A stretch of 64,000 bases of DNA, taken from the NCBI RefSeq assembly GCF_964204645.1, contig NC_134025.1, positions 11,351,001 to 11,415,000 on the forward strand. The letters run 5' to 3'. The translations under genes were made by a program, and so were the position numbers. Of the stretch, positions 46,097 through 57,612 are shown one piece after another. This DNA is from Tubulanus polymorphus. Lineage: Eukaryota; Nemertea; Palaeonemertea; Tubulaniformes; Tubulanidae. The notes beneath the pieces are model-generated. The model had not been told where the DNA came from and did no database searches. It saw only the letters and a list, made by a program, of their open reading frames with translations. The number at the start of each line of letters is the position of its first letter. The first letter of the stretch is position 1.

Positions 46097-46806
46097 TAGT
46101 CGTATCAAATACCATCATATCTTCATCTCGTCAAATTGGCATTTTGATAAAGACATCTGAAAATGTGTCTATTTTCAAATATATTGTGTAGACTTAATTC
46201 TATATCACAGATAAATGGAACTGCTAAATGAAAGAAATTGCCCAAAGAGGTCATTCCATTCGACGACACGCATGGTCGAGGAATGAATTTATAATTGATC
46301 CCACTTTAAGGAAAATTGATTCATTCTTCTTCGATAACTTAAATGATCGTTCTTCTAAGGACCATAGCTTGAAAAAGGCGATATTTCACCATTCTTGGTT
46401 TTAATTCGTACACGGGCTATTAGTGTAAATTCTTTGTGATGTTGAAGTCAAATTTCACGGTATAACTAACAACGATTGCCCGATCAGGAAAAAAAACACT
46501 TAAACGGGCAATATGTTTTGCGTACTTGTTCGTTGAGCAGGAAAATGGGCAGATTAATATTCTAGTAGAATACGGAGTCACTTTTTGTTTGAACAGTATT
46601 CACAGGCTTGACAACTCGCGGCTAGCTTTTATACGTATCGCTTAACTCGAACTCTGAAAACTAATATGAAACCGGAATTTCACTGAAAAGAGCTAATGCA
46701 GCCGAAGAAAAAGGAACCCACGTTATGAAACTAGGCCCGAAAACGTATAGACCACGTTTCCGCCGTGGTGTGAGAGTTGTACGGTGCGGTAATTGAGGTT
46801 TCTTAC

Positions 46807-46921
46807 CGCTCGTCGGCGATGGTTGTCCACTCGGGCGAAAGAACATGACTAGGAAATGAACGGTTATTACTCGACGAGGCGGGGAGCGAGGATATGGAAA
46901 CAATCCGCAGTGGATTTTCAT
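46807..46921 (-). CDS. Candidate first exon (38 codons, strong donor)
   Basis: An ATG at 46919-46921 on the minus strand opens 38 codons (MKIHCGLFPYPRSPPRR...) ending at GACGAGCG followed by GTAAGAAAC. No family is recognised and no downstream exon was found. It may be chance in a GC-richer stretch. Confidence 0.15.
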
Positions 46922-47533
46922 CGCGATGTCAATCGCAACAAATAATAGTCGTATTCAGTGACTGAACAAAAACAGTTGACATTACACACCGCGTATTAGT
47001 AGATTAAGTCATGGAGATAAATACAAGTTTTATTAAAATCTTATTAAGTGGCTTCCAACCCTAATTGCGTGTTTTTCCATTAACCGTCGACCATTCTTTC
47101 GTTATTATTTGCCATCATAACATCCGGTCTGAGGCCCATAATTCACCATTATCAGGAGGTGACGAGACCGATTTCCGGTTGAGCGGCCGCTCGACAACGG
47201 AGCCCCTATTGGGCTCAACGCTCGAAGCGAGTGCGTTCCCAAATCAGACGGCCATTGATGCCGTGTAGGGGCTTCGCGACAGATCTTTATATTAGCTTTC
47301 CAAGCGTCTTTTCCGCCAGTGAAAAACTGCGGAAATTACGTTAAAAGCCAATTCTAGAGTTCTGTTTCAATAAACGTGTTGTTTTTTCTTCTTACAATAA
47401 CGAATACGTATATGATCAAATATAATATTCTATCAATCATATTCTAACATAAGCGCTCGAATTTTTGTCTCGAAAATTGATACAATATCCCCCCTCCCCC
47501 CGAACTAAATCATATTACCACTAATTTGTTTCA

Positions 47534-47838
47534 ATATTGTTTAAATGTCAAGTAGTTGATATATAGCACAACAGTTGGTTTAAGCAACCTGGGAACGTTT
47601 TTGATCATGTGGGCTTGTTGGTTTCTCTAGATTTGAACAACTGTTTAAGACCTTTTTGAGGGCGCTCTTTATTCAAATGATAATGAGTTGAACCGGTCCG
47701 AATCGTTTCGACAGATGAGTGGTATTGAATTGAAAAAAAATGTATCATATCTTTCTAACATATTATTTTTTCGTATGAGAATTCTCAATTTGTTTTTAGT
47801 TAATTATCACTTTTCTGCCGCCCCGATGGCCCTTGAAA
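47534..47838. repeat. 300-bp dispersed repeat, copy 2
   Basis: A same-orientation copy of 43386-43686, sharing both boundaries and differing at a small number of positions. No flanking MITE sequence is present here, which helps define the true ends of the unit. Confidence 0.85.
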
Positions 47839-50800
47839 TCTGTTGCGCTGTAAGTAATTGGTGCCAATTTCCCCCATCAATTTATCAATTTATAGCACTG
47901 ATACACTAGTGCTACGGTGGGAAACTAACGTCTCCCTATTAATATTTAATTATCGCTATCACAAGTCGCGTGCGGCTTCTACCGAAAACTTTACACAACA
48001 ACTCTGGTCCCATCTCCGGCCGAGCCTTAACTTCGTCACTATGGTACATATTTGCGTTAAACTTGTAATGGTTTTCGCTTCCTTTGTCACACTCTTGCTG
48101 CAGGAAAGGCAAGCACGGTGTTGTGCGAGTTCAATCATCAACCCTTCAAAACTTGTTGACCGTGCGCGCGCGACAGAGTCGCTACCGTGCCGGCCAGCGC
48201 TAGGAAGCACCTTTGTTAGTAATTCTCTTTCCGTCCTGTTTCGCGGAAGATTGCGGGCCAGCTAAAATCGGTGCAAACATGCTCAAAGTATTGGCAAATA
48301 CATCGTTACTTCCAGGCAGCCGTCACGCCCAGGAACGAGTTCATTACGAGAAGTATCTTCTGATTATCTAATAATAAATTGACGTTAAATATCATATTTC
48401 TTCAATTTCCTATCGGTGGTTACATTGTGTTGATTATGCAATCAGTGAAAATAAAAAAAGAAAAGGTATACATGTATAATATGAAATGTGAAATGTATAA
48501 TATTCCTACTAATGAATATAGGCCCTTAATTGCACTAATGTAGATCAATTTATTTGCGCTCACCCCAGCTTAGGGATGCTACGAGCACCTATAACTCAAA
48601 AGATCATATGCCACGAAGTGCATATTAGTCAATCGCTGTGATTAAGTTATCGACATTTCTGTCAGTGTGCTGAACCGCATTGTAACTGCTCCATGAATGG
48701 GCACCGATGTGTCCAAATAAGCCGTATGGAATTTCGATTCAACGCTGTGAATGACTCTTCTATTAAAGGTCATTGTAAATGACTGTAAAGGCGCTTAAGT
48801 TTTAATTGATCGATGTCTTGTATCTCTATTGGGAGAATGTCTTATACGGGATATCTTTTCGCTATTCATCGCCGCCAACAATACCAATCGCATCGGGTTT
48901 CTTGATGTTACAAAAACAAGTCAGCCCCCAGCGCCGGCTATACGGCGATTATCGCGCTCGTTATAAGTCTTTGATTTACTAACGAGCAAACGGGGTCTGC
49001 AAAGATGAACCGCATCCGATATCGAATATTTCGACTCCATCTGACGATGCCTCTTGAAGTGTATCTTTGCCGTGCGAACAAAAGGCCGCGTCGCCGCGAC
49101 ACAGGCGCGATCGATCGACCCGGTATCTACGCCCAGATCAAATGGTTTACTTTTTAGCCCGTCTGCCTTTAAGACGAAATCGAATACGAAGCGCTCGCTG
49201 ACTGAACGATTGGATAATGAGAGTTCGTCGGTGTAGTCGACACCGATCCAGTTGCAAGGGCCCCCGAGACGAGCGAGCAATTTTCAAAAGGAAGATAGAC
49301 TATAGACGAAAATCGATACACGATCTAAGACCCGGGTGATATCGATGCCTTCAATATTTTTCGGCACCGGTGTTTTGAATTTCAAGGCGCGACTTCAAAC
49401 GCGCGCGTGAAACAAACAGTGAAGTCTCAATTTCACGAGAAGTCAACTCGAGCGCGCGCGTCAAGCCGGCAAATTCAATAGAAAAACCGGCTAAGATGCG
49501 CCGTTTTCGTTCGTTGAAAAGACCCCCGAATAAAAGTGTCGCAAATTGCATAAAGCTATATCGTTCAGGTTTTCAAAACGAACGTATGTCTTTGAAGATA
49601 TTCTATCGGATAGAATGAATGCCCCGCTGGCGGCTTTCTCGATATATAAGCAGCGCCGGAAGAGAGAGAGGAAAAAAACAACAAACGAATGAAAACAAGC
49701 GAACAGGTCCGACGAAACCAATATGGGCTTGGTCGGATGATGTTGCAATCACACACACATACATATATATAATTATACGATAAGATAACGTAAAATGGAT
49801 ATTATGCACGCAAATCTGCGTTCTTGATCCCATTATTTATCAGATATTTTGATTATGGGCGTACGTATATTTGATATGTCGTGAAAAGCGCATATGTATT
49901 TCACGTATACACCTCTGCTGAAAGCGATCTATATAATGATACGTTTTACACTGCAATTATAGTTCCATGGTCACTCTTAAAAAAATTCAGTTACTACGGC
50001 CGCGGACACCGACAGACAAAAACCCCTGGTCATTCCTCGGGCGTTGTTGCACTTTTTCTTTTTCTGGCTCGTCAGCATCCAGTCGTGCCGTCCACAAAAG
50101 AGAGTCGATTGAACAATACTAAATTGATGCGTGAATAATAATGACGCTTTTACGAATCTTTTTCGTTATCGATTACGTTTTGTGCTTTCCGCATCTAATG
50201 CTACAACCTTCAAAGAATACCGAGTAGGCTCGGCTCATTCGGTGCTTTAATTGTTTCGTCGACTAATTTCACTGATATCAGATTTCATATTCCCAGAACA
50301 GCTGAGAAAAATTGCTCAAAATCTAATCCAATCATGAAAAAAATGGTGGATATACTTATAACGAAAAACTCGTAAAGACTATATGAATTTTGTTATAACG
50401 CATTGAATTTATTCTTAAATCAGTTCTTTTATGTAGATAAGAAGAGTTTAAAATGATAAGTGTATTTATTATCCTACGAGTTTCATGTTTTATGGAAGGA
50501 ACATAAATTGTGTTTATAATTGTATAAGGAAGAGAAAAATAAAGATGTTTAACGGAATAAATACATGTATTCTTATATTATGTTCTTGTTTTTTGTAGAT
50601 ATGATATAGGATATATATATGATATGTTTATATACTCTCCTACCATTTTCAAGGGTATGTGAAAGGAACAAAAATTATGTTTACAATATTGTATAAGAAG
50701 AAAAAAATTAAAGATGTTTTAGTGTATAAATGTTGATCCGTCTTTCAACCATACAGCTATAGACCATGAAGAAACCTGCGATTACCAGTGTACGTAGGCC

Positions 50801-51307
50801 AAAATGCAACTGCCAGCGATTTTCCCGTAGAGCGTCAAGGACATGGGAATTCAATTCTTTTTAATAACAAGTATCCCATTTGGAGTAAAAATCTTTTTAA
50901 ACGAGAAAATTATGAACCTAAAAAAATTTCAAAAAAAAATTCTTGGAACTGAGTGGCACTTCGGGCACTTATTTCAAAATCAAACCCGCCTGTGTTGAGT
51001 AAGGACTACTAAAAGAGAGGAGTTATATCCCTGAACTAGAGCACGCTAAAAGAAACACGTGATCTACCAACGTACGTCCATTGGTCGAAAAATTTTATTT
51101 CCATCGCTTTGCGTCGCTACTTGCCGCATAACGAGCGATTTTATTGCGACGCGCGATTTTCCGTCGCACGATATCAAACATGTTTGATGCAGTAACTCTG
51201 TGATCTCGTAAAACTGAGATCAGTAGCAGTAGCATTAACCCACAGACGAGCGACGAGTCGCTGCAATTTTCAAGCGATTTCTCAATTGTGCTATAATCGC
51301 GCGCAAA
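47839..51307. other. GC-richer intergenic stretch, no recognised gene
   Basis: The 48.9-49.5 kb part is CpG-rich, with CGCGCG runs. Open frames on both strands (for example 48921-49280 minus, no ATG) are probably a result of base composition. It could be a CpG-rich promoter of a gene I cannot see. Confidence 0.4.
50478..50732. repeat. Two diverged direct repeats
   Basis: GGAAGGAACATAAATTGTGTTTATAATTG... near 50495 recurs as GAAAGGAACAAAAATTATGTTTAC... near 50661. Both are followed by TTGTATAAG, a purine-rich stretch and AAAGATGTTT. Possibly duplicated 3' ends of an old element. Confidence 0.5.
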
Positions 51308-51425
51308 GCCCCCCGTTTTGCTCCCGGCAGGTGTGGTGGGTTTCTAAGGGACAACAAATCAAAACAAATCAAACAAATCTACCAATTGAATAGATAACAG
51401 GGTCAATCCCTATTTCAATTTCAAA
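51308..51425. repeat. Dispersed repeat (GGCAGGTGTGGTGGGTTT family), copy
   Basis: Matches 54985-55106 over about 110 bp, including GGCAGGTGTGGTGGGTTT, AAGGGACA, the CAAATCAAAACAAAT stretch and CAATCCCTATTTCAA. A partial third copy is at 481-548. Confidence 0.75.
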
Positions 51426-52190
51426 AGAAAAAAAAATCGCACGAAAAAAATGGCCCGTCTGGCATGTAATTCATCGTATTCAGACGCTCGATCTGTTGCT
51501 CCATTCATTGTCGTAAAGACCGTCTCGTATGTCTACCCCAAGTCTAACTAGATCAAGGATCGGGCGCTGGTAAACGAAATCAGATTTTCTTATATCTTCT
51601 TTATATCTATCTAATGAATATACAAATTTACAAAAAGGATTGTGTTGGGTCATATTTTTCGAGAAAGGTATTAAAAAGTGTACCTGATATTTTTCAAATT
51701 ACATGTATACATCTTTTATGATACTGCCGCTTGAATTCGATCGTTTCCAAGTCTGAAAAATAGGTGTCTTATTTGAACCTAGAAGATATACCAAGCTATA
51801 CCCAAAGATCCACGGGGATAATGAGATTTTCCAATGTAAACATGCATTTTTCATCGCCAATTTCTACGCAAATGTTCCGTACATTGTGGAAGTATCGAAC
51901 TAGGACCGTTTGCCACCCGCACAAAGTTTTTTCGCTACATATCGAAGATAAAGATAAGATCAAAATTCTAATAATAAATATGTTACTTTTATTATGCTCA
52001 ACGTTGCTAGATGTTAATTACAACACAACCGGCTTTCGATCGAATTTACGACATCAGTCACACTATTCATGCATTCGAGATTTTTCGAACAGTCGTCGAT
52101 ATTAACCAGTTTTTTAATCGATATCATGCACCGGAACTTGGATTCGAATCGTTGACATGTTGACATTTATTTTCAAAAGGGTCAAAGTCG

Positions 52191-52337
52191 TTACGGTACT
52201 TTGGCCACTAACGCGTAGAACAGCAGACACGTCATCGTAACGGACGACAACATGAAAATGCCGAACAAGATCCAACTCACTAGCCGACCGATATCTCTAC
52301 TGTGGACGTATTTTTTCAACTCTGGATTGACTGCGAA
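52191..52337 (-). CDS. Cys-loop receptor exon 9 (M4 and C-terminus)
   Basis: Codes residues 336-383. After about 17 loop residues (FAVNPELKKYVHSRDIG) comes M4 and the C-terminus LVAKVP before TAA at 52191-52193. Acceptor TTTTTTCCCAG. AATAAA on the minus strand at 52166-52171 lies only about 20 nt past the stop; another is near 51990. Confidence 0.9.
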   Translation of the reverse strand, partial: FAVNPELKKYVHSRDIGRLVSWILFGIFMLSSVTMTCLLFYALVAKVP

Positions 52338-55300
52338 CTGGGAAAAAATTGACAATGTCAGACATTCAAATTATTGCTCATTAGCTAAGATAGATTAAAA
52401 CTGAAATTATTGTTACCGAATTTAGAATAGTCATACATTGGCATATTGCTCAGCACATACAAACGTTTTTAAAACGTAGAAAATTCTGAGATTTTATCCG
52501 AACCTATCCTTAGGTACGCAGAAGTATAGAACTATAGTCGAAAAGTGACAGTCATCAATTGAAATTGAAAATCAATTTTAGATCGAGGTCTTTCATTTAA
52601 ACATTACATCAAAAAATATCAAAGTATTATATTACTTTTAAATTCTCCTTATACCATCGACGACCATCATTGTTTAATAATCGCTTTTATTTAAAATTGA
52701 TCTACACATTTTCTGACGTAAAATGATTGGATTGTTCGTTACCTCAGCTGGTTTGTTGGCGCAGGCAACTATGATCTGTGACGTCACCAGTGCGGCAGCC
52801 ACGAGTAGGAAGTTGATGATGTAATATAAAACTGGAAGGAAAAATCTAAGTAAGACGCTTCGAACCTTAACTTATTCGGCAATTCACATTTCGAAAGTTG
52901 CAGTATTTACGAACTTTTACAATTATAATTAGTAAAACAACGATACTATCATATTTCATATAATGATATTTGTACTTCGAAAGAAATCTTGATTTTCTAC
53001 TACCTAAGTAAGGAATCTCATTCACAGGACCAGCCGACTGAGGAAGGTTAGCTATCAGCAGAAATAAGAAGCCAACCTCTAATCCTATACCTGAAATAAA
53101 CAAAGTATTTATCTATGAAATAAATATTCTTCATTTATTTCATGAATGTCATGAACGTTGGTCGGTTGAAAATTGACGGCTATAAAACGATTAGCCCAAA
53201 AAAAACTCATATTGTCTCTGATGGCAGGTCCAATCCACTGTTCGTACTCTACAGAAAACTACCTCAACAGAATCTAACACTTTTGGGCATTTGATTTGTT
53301 AGAAATATCAGCGACCTACCCAAAGCGGTTTTTTCTCCGGGAACGGCGACGAGTACGAGTGGCACCATCAACGACATAATACAACTAGGAACGACCATCA
53401 TTAGAATCCGGGCAGGCGACCATCGCTCCAGTTCGTACTCGAATCTCACTTCCGGGTAGTTCCTTCCCGAAAAATACTCGGTAGCTTTCGTAATACTGCC
53501 GTTCACATACAGCCACTCGACGTTCTCGTACATACCATCAACTTCTATAAGATTCGTTCGATTCACTAAACTAAGCTATATGATAAATATAAAAATCAAA
53601 AATGTGAATTCCCTGGTTCGGTATAGTTCTAGTGAACCAAACGGTAAAAGCCAATTTATACATTTATTTCAGAAAGAATTGCTACAATGTGTACAATGTG
53701 ACAATCAATACAAAATGGGTTTCAGAAAAAGCAAGGCATGTATTAAACTGAAACCCTGAAAAAGGAATGTTAAATACATAAAATGTTGTAGTTGGCTAAT
53801 AGAGAACTACTGTTCAAAATTAACTACGATAAATACAGATATTTGAAGAAAATACACCAGTGTGTTAGATGAATACAGCAGCTTAAAATGAATCGACAAA
53901 AGAGGATAATCAATTAACAATTGGTTTGCATGAATAGGCATATTCGAGATGAGCTACAGAGGAAAGTTTGTCTTACAATACGAAGTTCATATGTAAATAG
54001 TTCAGAAGGCTTTCTAAATGTCGAATAAGTTATGATTCATTCAACAAGTTAATAGGATTTTAGGATCACAAAATTGTTGAAAATAAAGTTGTTTGGTTTT
54101 CAAACAAAATAAGGGTCCCGACGAATAAAATCGAATATCTCTGTATTTTGCTATCATGGACAGATTTCAACCCACTACTATCACCCACCTGAGATCCATC
54201 GTAGGTAGCAGAGCCGAATACGGCTTTACACTTGTGCCGATCGAAAGGAAAATGTTTCATGGTCATCTGACACGTCACGGTCGCCGATAGTTTCGACGAG
54301 CAAAAAGCGCCACCATCGCTGGAAAATATCACCAATCCTCGGCATAGGCGCGTCGAACTGTCCAGGCTGTAATATGATGTAATTAAGAAAAAAAATTGAT
54401 TGAATTCTGTGCTGCAAAATGAAGTCAAATTTCAGCTGTCAAATTTCCAGCCGACCTCAGATTATCATTGAACAATTCCAAATTATCGAAGGATTAATAT
54501 TGAATTTCAAGGATTCAGAGTGTATATACATGTACAGTAGACTTCGCTCTCAAGTCGGATCTTTTGGGACCCTAAAAATGTGTCCGACGTGAGTGATATC
54601 CGTGTTGGATGTTTATGTATTTCATTTTTTTAAAGTGTCACAAAAAAAAATTCAACGGTTAGCAGAGTTGATCGGATCCGACTTTGGCGGGTCTACATTG
54701 ATATGTTATACGCATCATGTGTTATCATGACTTCGATGAAACTTCGAGTCGTGAAACTGGTCCCAGTTTTATAGTTGTGTGATAAATTTTGGAAGTGTGC
54801 GAATACTATAGTGAATTTTGATCAAATTAGTCGCTTGCCGGTTTAGAATGGTGTTGGAAGACTGTTTCAATGAACCGGAACCGAATTTCCAAATAATGTG
54901 CTTCGATTTAAACAAAAAACTCTGTAAATTCGACCGTCGATCTCACAACTATATCTGTACTTCGATTTCCGATTTCGGAATCAAACCCCCTGTTTCGATC
55001 ACGGCAGGTGTGGTGGGTTTGTAAGGGACACCAAATCAAAACAAAAATCAAACAAAATCTATCGATCAAATAAATAACAGGGCCAATCCCTATTTCAAGA
55101 TCCAAAAAATATTGATAAAACATTGTCACCAATATCCATGAAATAGTAAAACGCAGCGTCAGAGCTTCGACGATGACTACTGATGATCCAAATCTTTTGC
55201 TGTCTTCGGTTGGTCACACGAAAAAAAGCATTTCGTACCGTAATGTAACAAAAAGAACAGCACGAACCGAATCTGCAGCGCGAGCAAATTTTTGTATTCG

Positions 55301-57231
55301 CGTAGTCCATAAAATATCGTCCACGGGGAAAAAATGTCAATTGCATTCCGTTCCGACAGCTCGACAACAGTTGGTGCGATGATGAATATTGTAGTAAAAT
55401 TATGTAGGCCCCTAGTAATGAATTAATGCGGCAATTAAGCGATTTATTTTGTTTTCCTGTATCGTCATTTACAACTTAGATAATTGTCGTTATACGGCGA
55501 TGTAGCGGTTAGTTCAATGGCTTTGTTTGTAACCCAGATAATGCCAACCGAGGTTTAGTCTCGAAAAAAGCGCATAATGTCAAGATCCTTCGAAATGTTG
55601 ACTTCGTCAAAAATTTAGGAATCATTACTTGGGTGTTCTAATGTTTTTTTGGTGTCTTGGCATAGGATTCTGAGGGAAATACACCATATATTCCTTTTAA
55701 AATGCTAAAATACCATGGGGCCAGTTGGTCATAAGGTAGTTCGAGTGAACCAATGGATGGTTGATGAAAGAGACAATTCAAGTTCATTGTTGTTATGTTA
55801 TCTATCCTCCGATTAACTTTTCGGCTACTGGTCCCTGGTTAGAGTTAACCAGTGGATAGTTGATATAGTAATGATTAAAAGTTCATTGTAACTATGGTAT
55901 TTATCCACCGGTTATCTTAATAACCAACTAATTCTGCCCGATGCCCAAGAGGAGTAGCTCCATGAACACGTTGTATACTCTGGAGTGCTATAATGTCTTA
56001 CTACCGGGAAACACGAACCTGTTCTTGATAGTGATATCAGGAACCCACACTTCCTTTGCTGGTAACAAAAGTTTATTGATGCTGTCGTGTTCAGATGGGA
56101 GCCACATTATTCTGTAATCTATCCATTCCTGAAAAAAAGTTAGAAAAATATATTATACCGGATAGAGTAATTAATTAGCCCTCGTCGAGCTTACAAAATA
56201 ATAGAATGTACCAGATTCTATTCTTCTGAAATGGTTGTATATTAGCATACCTACCAAATCTACGAGGCCTTCGAATTTAAACAACTGTAGATTCGCTGTC
56301 TGAAACAAACACATGAAAATGGTCGAATGACAAGATAAACGATGAGAATGTTCTGGTTGAATGTGATTTTTATCTCGTGCATGCCATAGGAAATAAATGC
56401 CACGCAAAAGAAATATGCCTACTTTTCATTTATTTGCGTGATGAAAGTATTCAATCAAAACTGAGAGGGGTAACTCGTGCAATATCGTTCAGGAAGGTCC
56501 TTACTTACTATATCTAGAATATTTATCAAGCTGAAGCTTATCTTCACGACTACTGGTTCGTCATATGCTCGACTGGGTCTCACAAATTTATTTTGTACCC
56601 AATTTCTGGACGTGGAGTTCGTGAAATAGCTAATCAATTTTAGCTCTTGTGACTTCGCTAAAAACATAAAGAGCACGTACATCATTGCAGGACTCGAAGC
56701 TTTTCACTCCCATTTCTGAGGGTCTGGCCCACGGGTATTGGCCACACCGATGTTATATGAGGAGGGGCGCAGACTTTTGAGCTAATGAAAATATCAATAC
56801 ATCTCAAGAAGTACGTCAAAATCTTGTTAAATTAAAAGATAAAAGAACTCTGTGACTTTTCCCCTATATGACGGTTCCCCAGGTCATATGTGACTGTTGA
56901 ATCTAAAAATTAATGGTACATACAAAGTATTGATTTAACATCTGAATATCTATCAGAAATTAAAACAGTAAGATGGATGTTTATTTTCATTTCTACAGTA
57001 CAGATTTTCAGTAGCCTACTGACCCACGCCCATATTTGAACAGAGTACATTTAACCGCCATAATGCCAAAGCAAATAAATCGTACGCTAACACATTTTAC
57101 CAGATTGCGCAATATCAGCAAGCAACTCGATCGTACTCACCCGCCTTAGCTCTCGACCTGGCACCATCGCTAAATCCTACGACGCAAAGAACACATAAAA
57201 GTGACCAGGAAAACTGGCAAATATCCGCCAT
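52191..57231 (-). CDS. Nicotinic-type Cys-loop ligand-gated ion channel subunit, nine exons, minimal M3-M4 loop
   Basis: Exons on the complement, in order: 57141-57231, 56509-56657, 56255-56299, 56019-56128, 54189-54366, 53320-53575, 53004-53090, 52743-52831, 52191-52337. They sum to 1152 nt (383 residues plus stop), with GT/AG borders and consistent phase throughout. The protein has a signal peptide (about 1-23) and an extracellular domain with the WxPD motif (W123-D126). Its Cys-loop is CQMTMKHFPFDRHKC (C164-C178, exactly 13 residues between). M1 is about 246-268, M2 about 272-291, M3 about 305-329, M4 about 354-379. It should sit in the plasma membrane as one subunit of a pentamer. GEK before M2 fits the cation-selective group. 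There is no vicinal Cys pair in loop C and no Trp in loop B, so it is not a classical alpha subunit. It is short for the family (usually 450-600) because the intracellular loop is almost absent. Possible N-glycosylation sites are N44, N196 and N216. Confidence 0.9.
52743..52831 (-). CDS. Cys-loop receptor exon 8 (M3)
   Basis: Codes residues 306-335, the third membrane helix (LYYIINFLLVAAALV) and the first few residues of the cytoplasmic loop. Acceptor TTTTTCCTTCCAG, donor GCTGAG followed by GTAACG; it ends in phase 0. Confidence 0.9.
53004..53090 (-). CDS. Cys-loop receptor exon 7 (M2 pore helix)
   Basis: Codes residues 277-305, most of the pore-lining helix and the M2-M3 linker. Aligned from GEK, position 8' is Glu281 and 9' is Val282 in place of the usual Leu. 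Acceptor TTTATTTCAG, donor CTTAG followed by GTAGTAG. Confidence 0.9.
53320..53575 (-). CDS. Cys-loop receptor exon 6 (loop C and M1)
   Basis: Codes residues 192-276. Loop C (YFSGRNYPEVRFEYELER) has no vicinal Cys pair. The ER-W-SPARI start of M1 and the PGEKTAL lead into M2 are clear. N196 and N216 are in glycosylation sequons. The donor is GCTTTGG followed by GTAGGTC. Confidence 0.9.
54189..54366 (-). CDS. Cys-loop receptor exon 5 (Cys-loop)
   Basis: Codes residues 132-191, with the Cys-loop C164-C178 containing FPFD. Loop B reads GSATYDG: the usual Trp is Ala185. Acceptor ATCATATTACAG, donor CTCAG followed by GTGGGTG. Two more Cys (C140, C154) precede the Cys-loop. Confidence 0.9.
54535..54700. 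mobile_element. MITE with pogo/Tigger-like ends
   Basis: CAGTAGACTTCGCTCTCAAGTCGGATC at the left has an inverted, diverged partner at the right (GATCGGATCCGACTTTGGCG then GGTCTAC). CAGTNGAC ends are typical of pogo/Tigger elements. About 166 bp long, upstream of the Cys-loop exon inside the receptor gene's largest intron. Confidence 0.6.
54985..55106. repeat. Dispersed repeat (GGCAGGTGTGGTGGGTTT family), copy
   Basis: Same unit as 51308-51425, same orientation, in the large intron of the receptor gene between exons 4 and 5. Confidence 0.75.
55717..55940. mobile_element. Diverged foldback repeat(s)
   Basis: Contains GGGCCAGTTGGTCA, several GGTTAACC-like and TTCATTGT motifs in both orientations, and a second unit beginning CTGGTCCCTGGTTAGAG. 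It resembles the 13.5-kb foldback family. It lies in an intron of the receptor gene, next to exon 4. Confidence 0.35.
56019..56128 (-). CDS. Cys-loop receptor exon 4 (W-D-x-R and WxPD motifs)
   Basis: Codes residues 96-131 plus two bases. It has the family signatures EWIDYRIMWLP and EVWVPDI. The donor is AACAG followed by GTTCGTG, which is weaker than the others, but it is the only one that keeps phase with the next exon. Loop A reads ITIKN where ligand-binding subunits have a Tyr. Confidence 0.85.
56255..56299 (-). CDS. Cys-loop receptor exon 3 (45-bp exon)
   Basis: A 45-bp exon (TANLQLFKFEGLVDL) between TTTGTTTCAG and GTAGGTATG. A short 45-bp third exon is a conserved feature of nicotinic receptor genes, which supports both the assignment and the exon model. 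Confidence 0.85.
56509..56657 (-). CDS. Cys-loop receptor exon 2 (start of extracellular domain)
   Basis: The acceptor is TATGTTTTTAG and the donor is ATATA followed by GTAAGTAAG. It codes residues 31-80, including the family's N-terminal helix and an RPSRAYDEPVVVKISF strand that matches the usual RPV...V.V pattern. Phase agrees on both sides. Confidence 0.85.
57141..57231 (-). CDS. Cys-loop receptor exon 1 (signal peptide)
   Basis: The exon starts at ATG 57229-57231 (MADICQFSW) and codes a hydrophobic signal peptide ending about residue 23. It then ends one base into a codon at GTGAGTACG. The frame stays open further upstream, but this Met gives the only sensible signal peptide. Confidence 0.8.
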
Positions 57232-57499
57232 TTTATATCTCGAAACTATATGCGCTATGCTCGTACATACTATACCGCGTATATGCGCAATGCGGCAAAC
57301 CCTCCTTATTTTGGTACATATAATAGTCACCCTAATTATTTTTAATCAGCCTCTGACCCAGTGGTTGACACTGCCACGCAATTTAGATATCATATTATTA
57401 CAAGGCGCATTTTACTGGAACTGTATCAAGCATCTATATCGCTGTGTCGGGCGAAATACTACGGAATTAGCATTAGATAATAAGATAAAAACCCATAAT

Positions 57500-57612
57500 A
57501 TACAGATTTGAAGATTCACACCTGACGATGATCTCTAGAGATAAAACCCGAGTCATGTCATTTTAATTCTTGATTGAAAAAAATCCTCGATTTTTAAACT
57601 TCAAATCTGTAT
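57500..57612. mobile_element. Second, decayed foldback element with CTGACGA core
   Basis: ATACAGATTTGAAG (57500-57513) and its exact reverse complement (57599-57612) bound a core with CTGACGA (57522-57528), the palindromic hairpin ATCTCTAGAGAT, then AAAACCCGAGTC. The layout is the same as the element at 60.8-61.0 kb, but the GAAA element is degenerate. It lies between the two divergent start codons at 57231 and 57995. Confidence 0.5.

Noticed and set aside
48921-49280. 119-codon minus-strand frame
   Set aside because: No ATG at its start, no family resemblance, lies in a CpG-rich stretch where open frames are expected by composition.
55505-55570. Possible tRNA gene (TAGCGGTTAG...GAGGTTTAGTCTC)
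   Set aside because: The B-box is degenerate and the arms do not fold into a cloverleaf; at most a decayed SINE.
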